Origin: Candidatus Thiodiazotropha sp.
GTDB taxonomy: Bacteria; Pseudomonadota; Gammaproteobacteria; Chromatiales; Chromatiaceae
Direction of reading: 5' to 3'
Assembly: GCA_023838465.1 (NCBI GenBank)
Contig: JAIVEQ010000004.1
Span: forward strand, 1-64,000
DNA length: 64,000 nt
Shown: positions 1-9,203 of the stretch, in pieces
Layout: each line of letters begins with the position of its first letter
Numbering within the stretch: position 1 is the first letter of the stretch
Translations under genes and position numbers: made by a program
The notes under the pieces: model-generated
Database searches by the model: none
The model's input: the letters and a program-made list of their open reading frames with translations, nothing else
Told to the model about the DNA's origin: nothing

Positions 1-29
1 GCTAATGCTTCTATCTCTTTCTTGTTCAT
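1..29 (-). CDS. Start of an unidentified gene (cut by window edge)
   Basis: Only the first nine or so codons lie in the window: an ATG at 29-27 reading M-N-K-K-E-I-E-A-L. The start is supported by an AAGGGAG ribosome binding site about 9 nt upstream on the minus strand. It follows the gene ending at position 89 by about 60 bp in the same direction, so it probably belongs to the same operon as the membrane protein and the VWA protein. Too little is visible to name a family. Confidence 0.6.
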
Positions 30-88
30 CTTGCTTATCTCCCTTTAGGGGTTAATGATAAGCAGATACACAATCTAATTTACAGTCT

Positions 89-1249
89 CTACTCTTTGTC
101 TTTTTCCGGTTGATTTTCTGTCTCATCAGCCGCGTCTTCTTCTAGTAACTTTGCCCACTCCTCCTCCAATGAACCTGCTTCAAACTCAGCAGCTTCAGAC
201 ACTGCATCATCCACATCGGGGATTTCTATATCGATCTTGTCTAAATCATCAACCAAAGACTCCCCTGCCAGATCAGGTTGCTCGGCCGTCGTTGAATGTT
301 CCGACTCATGGATCATCTCATCGGCAATTTCCATGACTTCGTCAATGATCTCTGAAACTTCCTCATCCACTTCTACCGCATCTTCATCCATGCTTGTGGA
401 TGCTGTTGAGATCCCTAGTTCTGAACTCTGTTCCTCAACATCCCCACTCTCCTCTTCCAGATACGACGTTTCCTGAAGCTCCTCTACAGTCATATCCGGT
501 ATTTCTGTGCCCGCATCAGATTGAGGTGTGTTCTCTTCACCTGCTTGTTCCACATTAGTCAAGTCACTCTCGATCATCTCCTGCTCAGTGGACGGCTGTT
601 CATCAATCTGATCTTGTTGCGGCGGAGTATCAACAGACTCAGGCTCTGTGTCCATCTCTGTACTAGCAGTTTCTGCAATCTGTGGTTTAAGACCTTCATC
701 GCTATCCTCTCCACCGGAAAACATGGATGAGTATTCATTCAGCATTCTGCCCATGGTATCCATGGTCACACGCAGCTCGTCAGAAAGCCTCTCATTCTCT
801 GCCTTGAGGGTGACTATCTCCTCACTTCCACTACCTGTTGACGCTGCATTAGCGGGTGATGAGGAGTCGATGCCCTCCGGCAACGTCAGTCCTTGATAAT
901 TTAGTACTAGGTTTTCCACATCCACATCAATCTGCTGTAAATGCACTTGATCATCTTTAAGGAAGCCATTTATGACGTTTTGGTAAAGCAGCATCTCTGA
1001 CTGCATGATGTTGTGCAATGCCTGGTCCAACTCTGCATCTTTATATTGAAAACGATCTTGTAAAAGTGTCTTGAGTCGTTCAAGACGTTTTGGTTTGTCG
1101 CTCTTAACACGTTCAGCCAGGTGATGTGCAGCTTTTCGAATACGCCCTTTGCGTAATAAGGTAAACAAAACCAATAGGCCACTTAGTATCACCAAACCAA
1201 CCAACACTTCAGCCACAATGAGGGCTATCAGGGAGCTGACTTCAATCAT
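89..1249 (-). CDS. Acidic single-pass membrane protein, unknown function
   Basis: The 386-residue product has one N-terminal membrane segment (about residues 7-32), then a basic, probably coiled-coil stretch (about 33-120). The rest is a very long acidic, Ser/Thr/Glu-rich region (about 135-386) that should be disordered. I do not recognise a domain. The start overlaps the stop of the upstream VWA gene by 4 bp (ATGA), which indicates translational coupling, so the two proteins probably act together at the inner membrane. The topology (short N-terminal anchor, large cytoplasmic acidic tail) would suit a scaffold for protein-protein contacts. That role is inference. Confidence 0.8.
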   Translation of the reverse strand: MIEVSSLIALIVAEVLVGLVILSGLLVLFTLLRKGRIRKAAHHLAERVKSDKPKRLERLKTLLQDRFQYKDAELDQALHNIMQSEMLLYQNVINGFLKDDQVHLQQIDVDVENLVLNYQGLTLPEGIDSSSPANAASTGSGSEEIVTLKAENERLSDELRVTMDTMGRMLNEYSSMFSGGEDSDEGLKPQIAETASTEMDTEPESVDTPPQQDQIDEQPSTEQEMIESDLTNVEQAGEENTPQSDAGTEIPDMTVEELQETSYLEEESGDVEEQSSELGISTASTSMDEDAVEVDEEVSEIIDEVMEIADEMIHESEHSTTAEQPDLAGESLVDDLDKIDIEIPDVDDAVSEAAEFEAGSLEEEWAKLLEEDAADETENQPEKDKE

Positions 1250-3099
1250 GCGCCCTTCTCCTCATCAATCTCAACAACCTCTGTGTCTGTTTCATCGACT
1301 AAGCTGACCATGTTGCGTTGATTTCGTCGACGAATCCACCAGAAGGCTCCACCGCCACCGAATATAACTAATATATTGATCACTCCAAACCAGATTGCAG
1401 CAGATAGCCAACCGGCATCCTCTGCTTCGCTTTCTTCCTGTTCTGGCTCAACCACAGGTTCCGGCGCAGGCACAGCTTCGGATTCTACGGGTGTGGGTGG
1501 AGGTGGCGCTGACTTAGGCTCTTCTACGGTAATCGGTTCAGGCATTTTCATGCCTTCCACTTCAACAGGCATATCAAAATAGTCAATCACTGTGCCAGTT
1601 TTGGTTTTGGCAACAGCTTTAATGGCAATCTGTCGTGTGCCGGAGAAACTCATGAGATCAATCTCACCACTACTGCCCTGACTGCCTGACTGGTTAGCTA
1701 GGGGTAGACGAAACTGCTCTCCCTCAGCATCCTCAACCCAAGCTTCAAGATGTAAACTTGACGGTTCGATCAGATCTGGGTCAGCGGAGATCTTAACCTC
1801 AAGTGACCGACCATCGCTACGAGGAGAGACTTCTAAATTAACCGGCGGCACCACTTCAAAAGTCATTCTTCGTTCACGGACAAAGGTGGGTCCGGAGGCA
1901 TTGAGTACCAACTCACCTAAACCACTACCCAGCGACTCCCCACCAAATGAGATAGAAAACAGTCCATCTCCTGCCTTTTTATCCGGTTCCCGACCATCAT
2001 CCATCAATGGCCGGGCCTCAGAGGGACCAGTGCTATCTTCCTGGGTAGCTGAGATATTGACTACTTTTAAGAATTCCTGCTTTTGAATCAGCTTACCGTG
2101 ATCGGTAAAATTGACTATCATGGGTAGTGACTGTCCCTGAATCAAACGATTTGGTAGATCGGTCGTCTGCATTTTCAGGTCTGTAACAACCATAACCCGG
2201 TTATCCGGATCGACCTCCGCCCGGATCGTCCATTCACCTGCCAGTGGATTTGAGATGGTAAGCATGTCGTAACCTTCATCCCGGTGCCAACTGACTGAGG
2301 AGGGGGCATTATTGGCGTTGAACTCTTTACCATTCGGCGGGACAACTTCTGTTTCCTGGGCACCGGGCTTGTGGAAGACCAACAGCGTGGCTTCAGTAAT
2401 ACTCTCATCAACAGAAAACTTATTATCCTTCAACGGTACTGCATCCGGCTTACCTACTTTTTCAAAGATCCTTAGAAAAACCTTCTGCAATTGATCGGCA
2501 TTTTCCACCTGTTCGTACCAGCCGCCAGTAGACGTTGCCAGTTCACGCATCAATACATGGTCGGCCTTTTTTGATAGGGCAATGGTATGAATAGTGACTT
2601 CTTGCTCAACTAAGTGCGGAAGGGTCTTTTTCAGAATACGTTTTCTCGAAGCTGCATTCTTTGATTTATCTTTTGATATATCCACCATCCCATCGGTTAA
2701 TAGGATGACACTACGACGATAGGGTCCCGGTGACCCACTCCAATCCTCCGTTGAACGTTTTAGAGCATCTTCGATATGGGTGAACTGTCCGGGAGAACCG
2801 ATCGATTTTGAACTCTTGCGGGCTTTCGCCTTCCATGCACTGTCGACTTGCCCCAACGGTATCTGCATATTGACATACTGTCCAAATGTCCAGACACCGG
2901 CCCGGGTCTGGGAAGACAAGAGTCCAACCAGCAGTCGCAATGCGGGGCGCCTGAGATTTTTCGGATCGTTCTTTTTCATGCTACCCGAGACATCGATAAG
3001 AATCCGCAGATCAGTTCTCTCATCCGCCCCTTGCAACTGACCGCACCAGATTGCCATCCACACAAGCGCAACAACTATCCAGGCCTTTCCTTTACTCAT
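1246..3099 (-). CDS. Secreted, membrane-anchored von Willebrand factor A domain protein
   Basis: The 617-residue protein starts with a signal peptide (about 1-24). A VWA domain follows directly, with the metal-ion-dependent adhesion site DVSGSM at about residues 36-41 and the downstream LLTDGMVD strand typical of VWA folds. The middle (about 240-510) looks like beta-rich extracellular domains. A Pro/Glu-rich linker leads to a C-terminal membrane helix (about 566-590) and a short basic/acidic cytoplasmic tail. The bulk should therefore lie in the periplasm, tethered by the C-terminal helix. It resembles the gammaproteobacterial VWA family annotated as TIGR03503, from memory. Its partner is probably the membrane protein encoded just downstream with a 4 bp overlap. 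Confidence 0.85.
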   Translation of the reverse strand: MSKGKAWIVVALVWMAIWCGQLQGADERTDLRILIDVSGSMKKNDPKNLRRPALRLLVGLLSSQTRAGVWTFGQYVNMQIPLGQVDSAWKAKARKSSKSIGSPGQFTHIEDALKRSTEDWSGSPGPYRRSVILLTDGMVDISKDKSKNAASRKRILKKTLPHLVEQEVTIHTIALSKKADHVLMRELATSTGGWYEQVENADQLQKVFLRIFEKVGKPDAVPLKDNKFSVDESITEATLLVFHKPGAQETEVVPPNGKEFNANNAPSSVSWHRDEGYDMLTISNPLAGEWTIRAEVDPDNRVMVVTDLKMQTTDLPNRLIQGQSLPMIVNFTDHGKLIQKQEFLKVVNISATQEDSTGPSEARPLMDDGREPDKKAGDGLFSISFGGESLGSGLGELVLNASGPTFVRERRMTFEVVPPVNLEVSPRSDGRSLEVKISADPDLIEPSSLHLEAWVEDAEGEQFRLPLANQSGSQGSSGEIDLMSFSGTRQIAIKAVAKTKTGTVIDYFDMPVEVEGMKMPEPITVEEPKSAPPPPTPVESEAVPAPEPVVEPEQEESEAEDAGWLSAAIWFGVINILVIFGGGGAFWWIRRRNQRNMVSLVDETDTEVVEIDEEKGA

Positions 3100-3240
3100 T
3101 CCTAGATCATCCTAGCTCTACTGTTTAGAGTCATCATCAGAGATTTGGAAAAATCTCCTCACCTGCTTATCGGCTGACATGGATAGCTCTTTAATTCCCA
3201 TCGGGTTGCCCGAGGGAATATTCATATTCAGGGAAATACA

Positions 3241-4125
3241 CTACCTTTTACGATAAGGTGACTGCTCTCCCTCAGGCTGGATATGGAAACGTTTATAGGA
3301 CCACTGGTACTGAGTCGGCAGTGACTGAACCAGGGACTGAACCCCTTGATTCAGGGCGGTTGCCGCCTGTACTGGGTTCTGATCAGCTATAGCGTCCGGT
3401 GCGGGTAAATAATGGATATGATATCCCCTGCCGCCGGCGAGTCGCTCAGCATAGGCAAAAATTACTTTCGCTCCCGTCTTCCGGACCAGCCGATTAGCCA
3501 GCAGCATCGTCAATGCAGAGATACCGAAGAAAGGTGCGAATACAGCGCCTTTATCAGACTTGGGCTGCTGGTCAGGTAGAATACATGTCACCCCACCCAG
3601 TTTCAGTGCCTGGTAGATTCGTTTGACACCCGAGGTATCAGTAGGAACCAGCACTGCACCACTACGTTCCCGCGCCTGCTTAACGACTGTTTCGTACTCA
3701 CCCTTTCGCGGGGGGCGATAGAGAGAGGTCACTTGCTCATGGATCGGCAGTTCCAAACCAATGATCTCCCAGCAGCCAAGATGAGGAAGGAGAACAATCA
3801 GACCCTGACCCTCCTCTCTCTCAAGCAACTCTGCTCCACTGATCTCTCTGATCAAACCGGTTGCCTTTCTGGTTGGAACGAACCAGATTGCCGCCATTTC
3901 CATCAAGGTACAGCCCAGCTGCTTGATGCCTTCATCACGCAGCTGAATGAGTTCCTCATCTGCTAATTCCGGAAAACAGAGACGCAGATTAATCTCCGTG
4001 ATTCGCCGCTCGCGATTAGGAAACCAGATATAAAAATAGCCTATTGCTCTGCCCAGCGCATGGAGCCACTTTAGCGGGATATAGCCAAGCAAGCGCCAGA
4101 TTTTAAATATGAGTTGTGGTGGCAT
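3241..4125 (-). CDS. LpxL/HtrB-type lysophospholipid / lipid A acyltransferase
   Basis: The 294-residue protein has the features of the LpxL/LpxM acyltransferase family, which transfers an acyl chain from acyl-ACP to a lipid A precursor or related lipid at the inner-membrane cytoplasmic face. It has an N-terminal membrane-associated stretch and the catalytic H-x4-E motif in LPHLGCWE (about residues 113-120). The family block around PDQQPKSDKGAFAPFFG is largely present. The length is close to the family norm (about 300). About 140 bp separate it from the VWA gene downstream, so co-transcription is possible but not evident. The exact acyl acceptor cannot be read from the sequence. Confidence 0.88.
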   Translation of the reverse strand: MPPQLIFKIWRLLGYIPLKWLHALGRAIGYFYIWFPNRERRITEINLRLCFPELADEELIQLRDEGIKQLGCTLMEMAAIWFVPTRKATGLIREISGAELLEREEGQGLIVLLPHLGCWEIIGLELPIHEQVTSLYRPPRKGEYETVVKQARERSGAVLVPTDTSGVKRIYQALKLGGVTCILPDQQPKSDKGAVFAPFFGISALTMLLANRLVRKTGAKVIFAYAERLAGGRGYHIHYLPAPDAIADQNPVQAATALNQGVQSLVQSLPTQYQWSYKRFHIQPEGEQSPYRKR

Positions 4126-4283
4126 GGTTAGAGATTGTACACAAAAAGCTCGTCCTGCCTGAATTCATATCGGTTTCACAATAACTCAATGGATTATCCA
4201 GCAGGGCTCTATAAGATTGATTTCAGTGTCAAACCATCTACCATGTAGAGTACAAATCAAAATCGAAATATAGGATTACTTCA

Positions 4284-4712
4284 ATGAGTGAGAATCACCT
4301 CCACAATCTCACCCCGCAACAGGCTTTGAAATTGATACAGGATGACCCACGTAGCGTCTTAGTGGATATCCGTTCCAGTATGGAATTTCTCTTTGTTGGT
4401 CATCCAAAGGGCGCTGTTCATGTAGCTTGGATCGATGAACCTGACTGGACAGTCAATCCTCATTTCGTCACGGATATCCGAAAACTTTTACTTGGCGGCA
4501 GCATTTGTACCATTGATGAAGGTTGCGCACCTGTCATCCTTATTTGCCGAAGTGGCAAGCGCTCCCTTGAAGCAGGAAAGGCACTACTCGACGAGGGGTT
4601 TGTTCGTGTTTTCCATATTGACGAAGGGTTTGAAGGTGATCTCGATGATGACCATCATCGCAGTAGCCAGGGAGGATGGCGCTACCATGGATTACCTTGG
4701 GAGCAGTGCTGA
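4284..4712 (+). CDS. Rhodanese-like sulfurtransferase domain protein
   Basis: This 142-residue single-domain protein has the rhodanese fold signature. It has an early DIRSSMEF (the CH2A-like D-x-R element) and a six-residue active-site loop beginning with the catalytic cysteine, C-R-S-G-K-R-S, near residue 88. Such proteins bind and pass on sulfane sulfur as a cysteine persulfide, which fits the sulfur-oxidising context although it is far from the dsr genes. No signal peptide is visible, so it should be cytoplasmic. An AGGA element 8 nt before the ATG supports the start. It stands alone between a minus-strand acyltransferase and a 326 bp gap. Confidence 0.92.
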   Translation: MSENHLHNLTPQQALKLIQDDPRSVLVDIRSSMEFLFVGHPKGAVHVAWIDEPDWTVNPHFVTDIRKLLLGGSICTIDEGCAPVILICRSGKRSLEAGKALLDEGFVRVFHIDEGFEGDLDDDHHRSSQGGWRYHGLPWEQC

Positions 4713-5038
4713 GAGATCACACATAAGTTTCCAGCTTTATCAAGACATGTGGGTTATTACCAAAGCAACTTAACATGATGAGGTTGGCTTATAAGCTACA
4801 CGCAACACGAAGCTGATTGGTTGCTATAAACTTAATTCTGAAAATATCGCTACCCTGCTTAATATGACTAAACAGGCCAAAATAATTCATATATTATGTA
4901 GGTAGTGAAGTTAGTTAGAGAAACTCATCTGTTTCTGAAACACGGCATTGAACTTACAAGATATAAATGATTTTAGTATTCCAAGTGACATCTTATGAAG
5001 TTAGATAATCTTCATAATAAGACCTTTATAAGTTTGCC
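4713..5038 (+). other. 326 bp intergenic region with a candidate operator
   Basis: No credible coding sequence is visible on either strand. The only structured element I see is an inverted repeat close to the 3' end (4993-5017, listed separately), just before the secreted-protein gene at 5039. I see no clear intrinsic terminator for the rhodanese gene. Confidence 0.5.
4993..5017. promoter_or_regulatory. Inverted repeat, candidate operator upstream of the lipoprotein-sorting pair
   Basis: A perfect 8 bp inverted repeat, TTATGAAG at 4993-5000 and CTTCATAA at 5010-5017, is separated by 9 nt. It lies 22 bp before the first codon of the secreted-protein gene. The geometry (half-sites about 17 bp centre to centre) could be a dimeric regulator site or an RNA hairpin in the leader. 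Its function is inferred from position only. Confidence 0.35.
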
Positions 5039-5464
5039 ATGCATAATCTCTCAAGGAACACTCCAGTGGGAAAGCCTATCATCGAAATTGCTATTTTTTC
5101 CATGTCGATACTGCTGCTCACCTGCTGTGTGCTTATTTTTTCTGTAGAAGCAGCCGATAATGGCTATATTGAAGCGGTAAAGGCAGATGTTGCGGAGTTC
5201 ACAACCAGTGAATTTCGACCACCCACTGACTCATCCTGGACAGGTACGGTAGACAACCAATCCAAAACCAGTGGTGAACTACTGGTAGAGTTGGAGGACT
5301 TCTCCAAATTTTTACAAGATAAGTCACCCGGTAGTTATATTTTCTATGCCAAGCTACCTGAAGACTATAAAAAACGTTTGCACCAAGAATACCTAGCAAC
5401 AGGCAATTTGGATAACATTAAGAATAATATCTTTAAATACTCCCGCGATATTAAGAAAAAATGA
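5039..5464 (+). CDS. Small secreted protein, unknown function
   Basis: The product is up to 141 residues. It has a hydrophobic signal sequence (about residues 21-39) followed by a plausible cleavage site at V-E-A | A-D, giving a mature periplasmic protein of about 100 residues. An internal ATG at 5102 would give a more typical signal peptide; neither start has a strong ribosome binding site. The mature part contains a Phe/Ser/Pro block ending in SSWTG and a C-terminal helix-rich half. I do not recognise a named domain. The outer-membrane lipoprotein-sorting-like gene follows after about 54 bp on the same strand, so the two probably form one unit and may share an envelope role. Confidence 0.75.
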   Translation: MHNLSRNTPVGKPIIEIAIFSMSILLLTCCVLIFSVEAADNGYIEAVKADVAEFTTSEFRPPTDSSWTGTVDNQSKTSGELLVELEDFSKFLQDKSPGSYIFYAKLPEDYKKRLHQEYLATGNLDNIKNNIFKYSRDIKKK

Positions 5465-5518
5465 TATACCCACTGATTTCAAATACCTATCACTGCGCAA
5501 ATTGAAGAGAAGAGACTG

Positions 5519-6502
5519 ATGACACCTTTTCGTATACCGCTCATCTTGAACAGGCTCTCTTTTATTGCCTGTAGCCTCCTCCCCTGTAGCAGCATAGCCG
5601 CTGTCAGTCACGATCTTGCGTTACCCGCGGAAGGGACCCTGCCTGATGCCAATGAAGTTGCACGTCAGGTCTATTTTGCCAATCATTTCTATGCATTCAA
5701 AAACTTCTCCATACGTCGTCGTGGTCGTACCATGACTGTATTAATCAATCATTCCAAGAGTGGAAAAGAGACTACAACCAGCCTTGAACGTCATCTCAAC
5801 AATAACTACAACACTGATGAAACAAGTTCGGTCACATCCAAGGATCTTGCGATTTTTCACTCTGGAAAGATGAAAGGCACTGGAATGCTGGTCACAGAGT
5901 ACAACGATGATACAAAAAACAAGGATTATATGATTTGGCTTCCATCGCTGCGCAAAATCAGGCGTTTTTCAGAACCTAAGCATGATGACGCCTGGGGCGG
6001 TAGTGCCTTCACCTTCGGCGATGTTACGTTAAGAAAACCAGAAGATGAAACCCATGTAATTATTGGGAAAAAACAGTTCCGGACCTGCCTAGGCACAATC
6101 AACTCATTGGAAGGAAAACACTTTAGGTACTCTGGTCAACTACCTGAACGCAGTTGCAGACACATCAACAAGGAGGTTTATGGTCTAAAAAGCACAACCA
6201 AGTTTAAATACTGGTGGTACGATTATCGTATCAGTTATGTCGATACCAAAAGTTTTGCTGACTACCGTACACTCTATTATAAGAACGATGAACTGATCAA
6301 AGTCATCGATAGAGATTGGGGACGGGTCAATAATGATCAGGGAGGGGATCCGCGCGCACTGTTCTGGAAATACTGGTATGGCCTGGACCTCAGAACTGGC
6401 CAGGAAAGCTGGGCTGTAATCCCTCAGAAAGTCGTGGAATATAACAGTAATAGAAAAAACTCTTTCTGGACAGAAAAAACACTACGCAAAATAAAACGTT
6501 AA
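5519..6502 (+). CDS. LolA-like outer membrane lipoprotein-sorting protein
   Basis: The 327-residue protein has an N-terminal signal peptide (to about residue 23). Its periplasmic domain contains the block MIWLPSLRKIRR followed by a GGSAFTFGDVTLRKPED-type segment, characteristic of the LolA-like family usually named outer membrane lipoprotein-sorting protein (Pfam LolA_like, from memory). These proteins have the half-barrel fold of LolA, LolB and RseB and are thought to bind lipids or lipoproteins in the periplasm. They are frequently encoded with RND-type exporters, none of which is present here. The partner is instead the small secreted protein directly upstream. No terminator is obvious right after the stop, although hairpins follow in the intergenic region. 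Confidence 0.85.
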   Translation: MTPFRIPLILNRLSFIACSLLPCSSIAAVSHDLALPAEGTLPDANEVARQVYFANHFYAFKNFSIRRRGRTMTVLINHSKSGKETTTSLERHLNNNYNTDETSSVTSKDLAIFHSGKMKGTGMLVTEYNDDTKNKDYMIWLPSLRKIRRFSEPKHDDAWGGSAFTFGDVTLRKPEDETHVIIGKKQFRTCLGTINSLEGKHFRYSGQLPERSCRHINKEVYGLKSTTKFKYWWYDYRISYVDTKSFADYRTLYYKNDELIKVIDRDWGRVNNDQGGDPRALFWKYWYGLDLRTGQESWAVIPQKVVEYNSNRKNSFWTEKTLRKIKR

Positions 6503-6653
6503 AGCGTAAACGCATATCCACTGGTGACAGGACACCTTCACAGTATGGGTTACACAACGATAGTAATCCTAAAGATTGATTCTACTGATAGGGTGTATCC
6601 CAGCCACACACATCAATGCACCAGAACAATTGAAGCGACCGTTGATATGTTTG

Positions 6654-6727
6654 CACTATTGCCTTAATAGTGTGACCTTGTAGGTAAGGTGTTTGGTACG
6701 GCAGGGCCACACCTTACATAGCAGCTA
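6654..6727. terminator. Two hairpins between convergent genes
   Basis: The gap between the convergent lipoprotein-sorting and ABC permease genes carries two hairpins. The first is CACTATT / AATAGTG (6654-6660 and 6666-6672, 5 nt loop). The second is GTAAGGTGT / ACACCTTAC (6684-6692 and 6719-6727, 26 nt apart). Neither has a strong T run, so they are possible bidirectional or Rho-assisted ends rather than textbook intrinsic terminators. Confidence 0.4.
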
Positions 6728-6746
6728 TCCTCTCTCAGTATGTCCA

Positions 6747-7523
6747 TTAGTCTTTGATACCAACGCCACGTGACAGTAATCTCAGGCTGTAGCCGGTTAA
6801 TAGGGTGATAAATCCCAATATTATCACCAATGCAACTGAGACATCTATATCCGAGACGCCAAGAATGCCAAAGCGAAAGGTGTTGACCATGTACAGGATG
6901 GGGTTGGCCAATGAGAGCTTCTGCCAGAACTCTGGCAGTAACTGTATCGAATAGAAGATCCCTCCCAGATAGGTCAACGGGGTCAGTACAAAGGTTGGCA
7001 CGATTGAGATGTCATCGAAGCTCTTTGCGTAGACCGCATTAATGAATCCAGCAAGCGCAAACAACACAGAAGTTAGGACAAACACAAGCAAGGTCAAAGC
7101 ATAGCTGTTGATTTTCAAATCGGTAAAAAAGAGTGACACCATCGTCACCACAATCCCAACCAAAGTCCCTCGTGCCACCCCCCCCACTACGTAACCACCC
7201 AATATCACCCAATTGGGTACAGGTGCAATCAACAACTCTTCGATATAGTGTTGTAACTTGGTACCGAAAAAGGAAGAGACCACATTCGCATAGGAGTTCT
7301 GGATCACCGTCATCAGAATAATACCAGGTACGATGAAATCGATGTATCTGTAACCATCCATCTCACCAATGCGATCACCAATCAACTTACCGAAGATGAC
7401 AAAATAGAGCGTTGTTGTAATGGCGGGTGGCAGAATGGTCTGCACCCAGATACGCAAGAAACGCAATACCTCTTTGGTAACGATTGTCTGGAATGCGATC
7501 CGGTTGATCTGCCAGGAGTTCAT
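6747..7523 (-). CDS. ABC-2 type transporter permease (YadH-like)
   Basis: The 258-residue integral membrane protein has about six hydrophobic helices spread over its whole length and the layout of ABC-2 exporter permeases. It includes the conserved cytoplasmic/periplasmic turn LTPLTYLGGIFYSI (about residues 181-194) typical of the YadH/NodJ group. It overlaps the ATPase gene by 4 bp, so the pair forms one half-transporter that would assemble as a dimer. The substrate cannot be predicted; YadGH relatives are mostly uncharacterised exporters. It is the last gene of the CHAD, ParA-like, ABC operon. Confidence 0.9.
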   Translation of the reverse strand: MNSWQINRIAFQTIVTKEVLRFLRIWVQTILPPAITTTLYFVIFGKLIGDRIGEMDGYRYIDFIVPGIILMTVIQNSYANVVSSFFGTKLQHYIEELLIAPVPNWVILGGYVVGGVARGTLVGIVVTMVSLFFTDLKINSYALTLLVFVLTSVLFALAGFINAVYAKSFDDISIVPTFVLTPLTYLGGIFYSIQLLPEFWQKLSLANPILYMVNTFRFGILGVSDIDVSVALVIILGFITLLTGYSLRLLSRGVGIKD

Positions 7524-8452
7524 GCTGTTACTTTCTGCCCTTTAGTGCGATCCACCAGCCCGATAAATAGCTGTTCCAGGCGGTTCTGTTTATTGCGCAT
7601 GCTGATTACTTCAATACCTTGATCAGAGAGAAGCGCAAACAATCCATTCATGCTCTGTTCGCGCAGTACCTCAACCTCCAGGGTATCACCATCCACCAGG
7701 TTCGCCTGATATCCGGGCAGATCAGGTGGTGTTGTGAGTGGCAACTTAAGATTGAGCACAAATATTTCAGTATTCAGCTGGCTTAACAATTTGGACATAC
7801 TGGTCTGTTCGATAATACGTCCATGGTGAATGATAGCGATATTTCGGCACAGACTCTCCGCTTCCTCCAGATAGTGGGTGGTGAGAATAATGCTGGTTCC
7901 CTGTTGATTTATTTCGCGTAGAAAGTGCCACATGGAACGCCGAATCTCGATATCTACTCCAGCCGTTGGTTCATCGAGTATAAGGAGTCTCGGTCTGTGC
8001 ACCAGAGCTCGGGCAATCATTAAACGGCGCTTCATTCCACCGGAGAGCTGGCGTGCCTGGGTATTACGTTTCTCCCACAGATCGAGCTGCTTAAGAGAAG
8101 CTTCGGCCCGAACAAAGGCCTCTTTACGGGGAATACCATAGTAACCAGCCTGATTGACCAGTATATCCACCACCGGCTCCCACACGTTGAAGTTAAACTC
8201 CTGAGGCACTAAGCCGATCAGGCATTTGGCTTTCTCCTTCTCTGTGTCGATATCATGACCGTAGATTGAGACACTTCCTGAACTCTTGCTAACCAGCGAA
8301 GCGATGATACTGATTGCCGTCGATTTGCCTGCTCCATTGGGACCCAACAAGGCAAAGAAATCCCCCCTCTCTACGTTTAGACTGATGCCTTTAAGGGCCT
8401 CAAATCCATTCCGGTAGGTCTTGAACACGTTTTCAATAACAAGTGCAGACAC
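7520..8452 (-). CDS. ABC exporter ATP-binding subunit (YadG-like)
   Basis: This is an ABC-2 family ATPase of about 310 residues. The Walker A GPNGAGKST, the Q-loop, the signature LSGGMKRR and the Walker B LLILDEPTAG are intact, and a C-terminal accessory domain follows. The open frame extends into the ParA-like gene upstream. Homology begins only at S-A-L-V-I-E-N-V-F, so I place the start at the GTG at 8452, seven bases after the ParA stop. That gives the usual length of YadG relatives. It overlaps the permease gene by 4 bp. Confidence 0.9.
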   Translation of the reverse strand: MSALVIENVFKTYRNGFEALKGISLNVERGDFFALLGPNGAGKSTAISIIASLVSKSSGSVSIYGHDIDTEKEKAKCLIGLVPQEFNFNVWEPVVDILVNQAGYYGIPRKEAFVRAEASLKQLDLWEKRNTQARQLSGGMKRRLMIARALVHRPRLLILDEPTAGVDIEIRRSMWHFLREINQQGTSIILTTHYLEEAESLCRNIAIIHHGRIIEQTSMSKLLSQLNTEIFVLNLKLPLTTPPDLPGYQANLVDGDTLEVEVLREQSMNGLFALLSDQGIEVISMRNKQNRLEQLFIGLVDRTKGQKVTA

Positions 8453-8459
8453 AACAGGA

Positions 8460-9203
8460 CTACCTAAGCCGCTCCTGCACATCCATCCACAAGGCCTGGT
8501 AGGCACTGGCAGCAAAACTTCTTGGTGCGAATGCCTCCACGGGCATACGGTGAATACCCATCTTCTCCACATCACTGGCATAGGGAATTTGTGCCTGTAA
8601 TAGCTCACTAGAACTTGCTTGCAGGCTCTCCATAACATCCAGATGCATACGCTTACGCCGGTCAACCATGGAGAAAAATGGCATTATCTCCAATCCGGTA
8701 ATGCGATGGCCATCGAGAAAATCAAGCAATTGTTTATAGGTTCTCAAAGAGAGCGTCGTGGGTATCATCGGTAACAGTAGTCCCTCAGCCGCACGAAATA
8801 TATTTTCAGAGACCAGCGAGATGCTCGGAGGGCAGTCTAGAAACACGTAATCATAGGCATGAGACAATGGACGCAACAGTGATAGCAGCTGTTTGGTAGG
8901 CTTTTTCGCAACCTCCAGGCGCAGATCCATGTTGCGGTAGGAGAAATCTGCCGGAAGCATATCTAGATTTTCAAAGTCGGTGGCCTTTACCACCTTGTCC
9001 AAGTCAAGTTTTCCGGCAATAAGTTTATTCTTACTCCCTTTCACCTTTGGCTGTATGCGGAAATAGAACGTTGCAGCAGCTTGCGGATCCAAATCCCAAA
9101 TCAGCGTTCGATACCCTTGTCTTGCCGCCAGATAGGCCAGGTTAACCGCTGTTGCCGTTTTACCAACGCCTCCCTTAATGTTGTAGACACCGATAATATG
9201 CAT
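8460..9203 (-). CDS. ParA/MinD-like P-loop ATPase
   Basis: The 247-residue protein has the deviant Walker A KGGVGKTA (about residues 9-16), a LIWDLDPQAAAT Walker A'-type segment and a FLDCPPS Walker B-type motif, which place it in the ParA/Soj family. These ATPases dimerise on ATP and position plasmids, chromosomes or protein complexes. No parB gene or parS-like repeats are near, so chromosome segregation is unlikely. The start is the ATG sharing one base with the CHAD stop (TGATG), preceded by GGAGG at a 6 nt spacing. In this operon it may position a membrane or polyphosphate-linked complex (inference). Confidence 0.9.
   Translation of the reverse strand: MHIIGVYNIKGGVGKTATAVNLAYLAARQGYRTLIWDLDPQAAATFYFRIQPKVKGSKNKLIAGKLDLDKVVKATDFENLDMLPADFSYRNMDLRLEVAKKPTKQLLSLLRPLSHAYDYVFLDCPPSISLVSENIFRAAEGLLLPMIPTTLSLRTYKQLLDFLDGHRITGLEIMPFFSMVDRRKRMHLDVMESLQASSSELLQAQIPYASDVEKMGIHRMPVEAFAPRSFAASAYQALWMDVQERLR

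Noticed and set aside
8453..8665. Longer N-terminus for the ABC ATPase
   Set aside because: The extra codons are read inside the ParA-like gene in another frame, and homology to ABC ATPases begins only after 8452.
8460..9203. ParA as a chromosome or plasmid partition gene
   Set aside because: No parB gene or parS repeats are nearby, and the gene sits in a CHAD/ABC operon.
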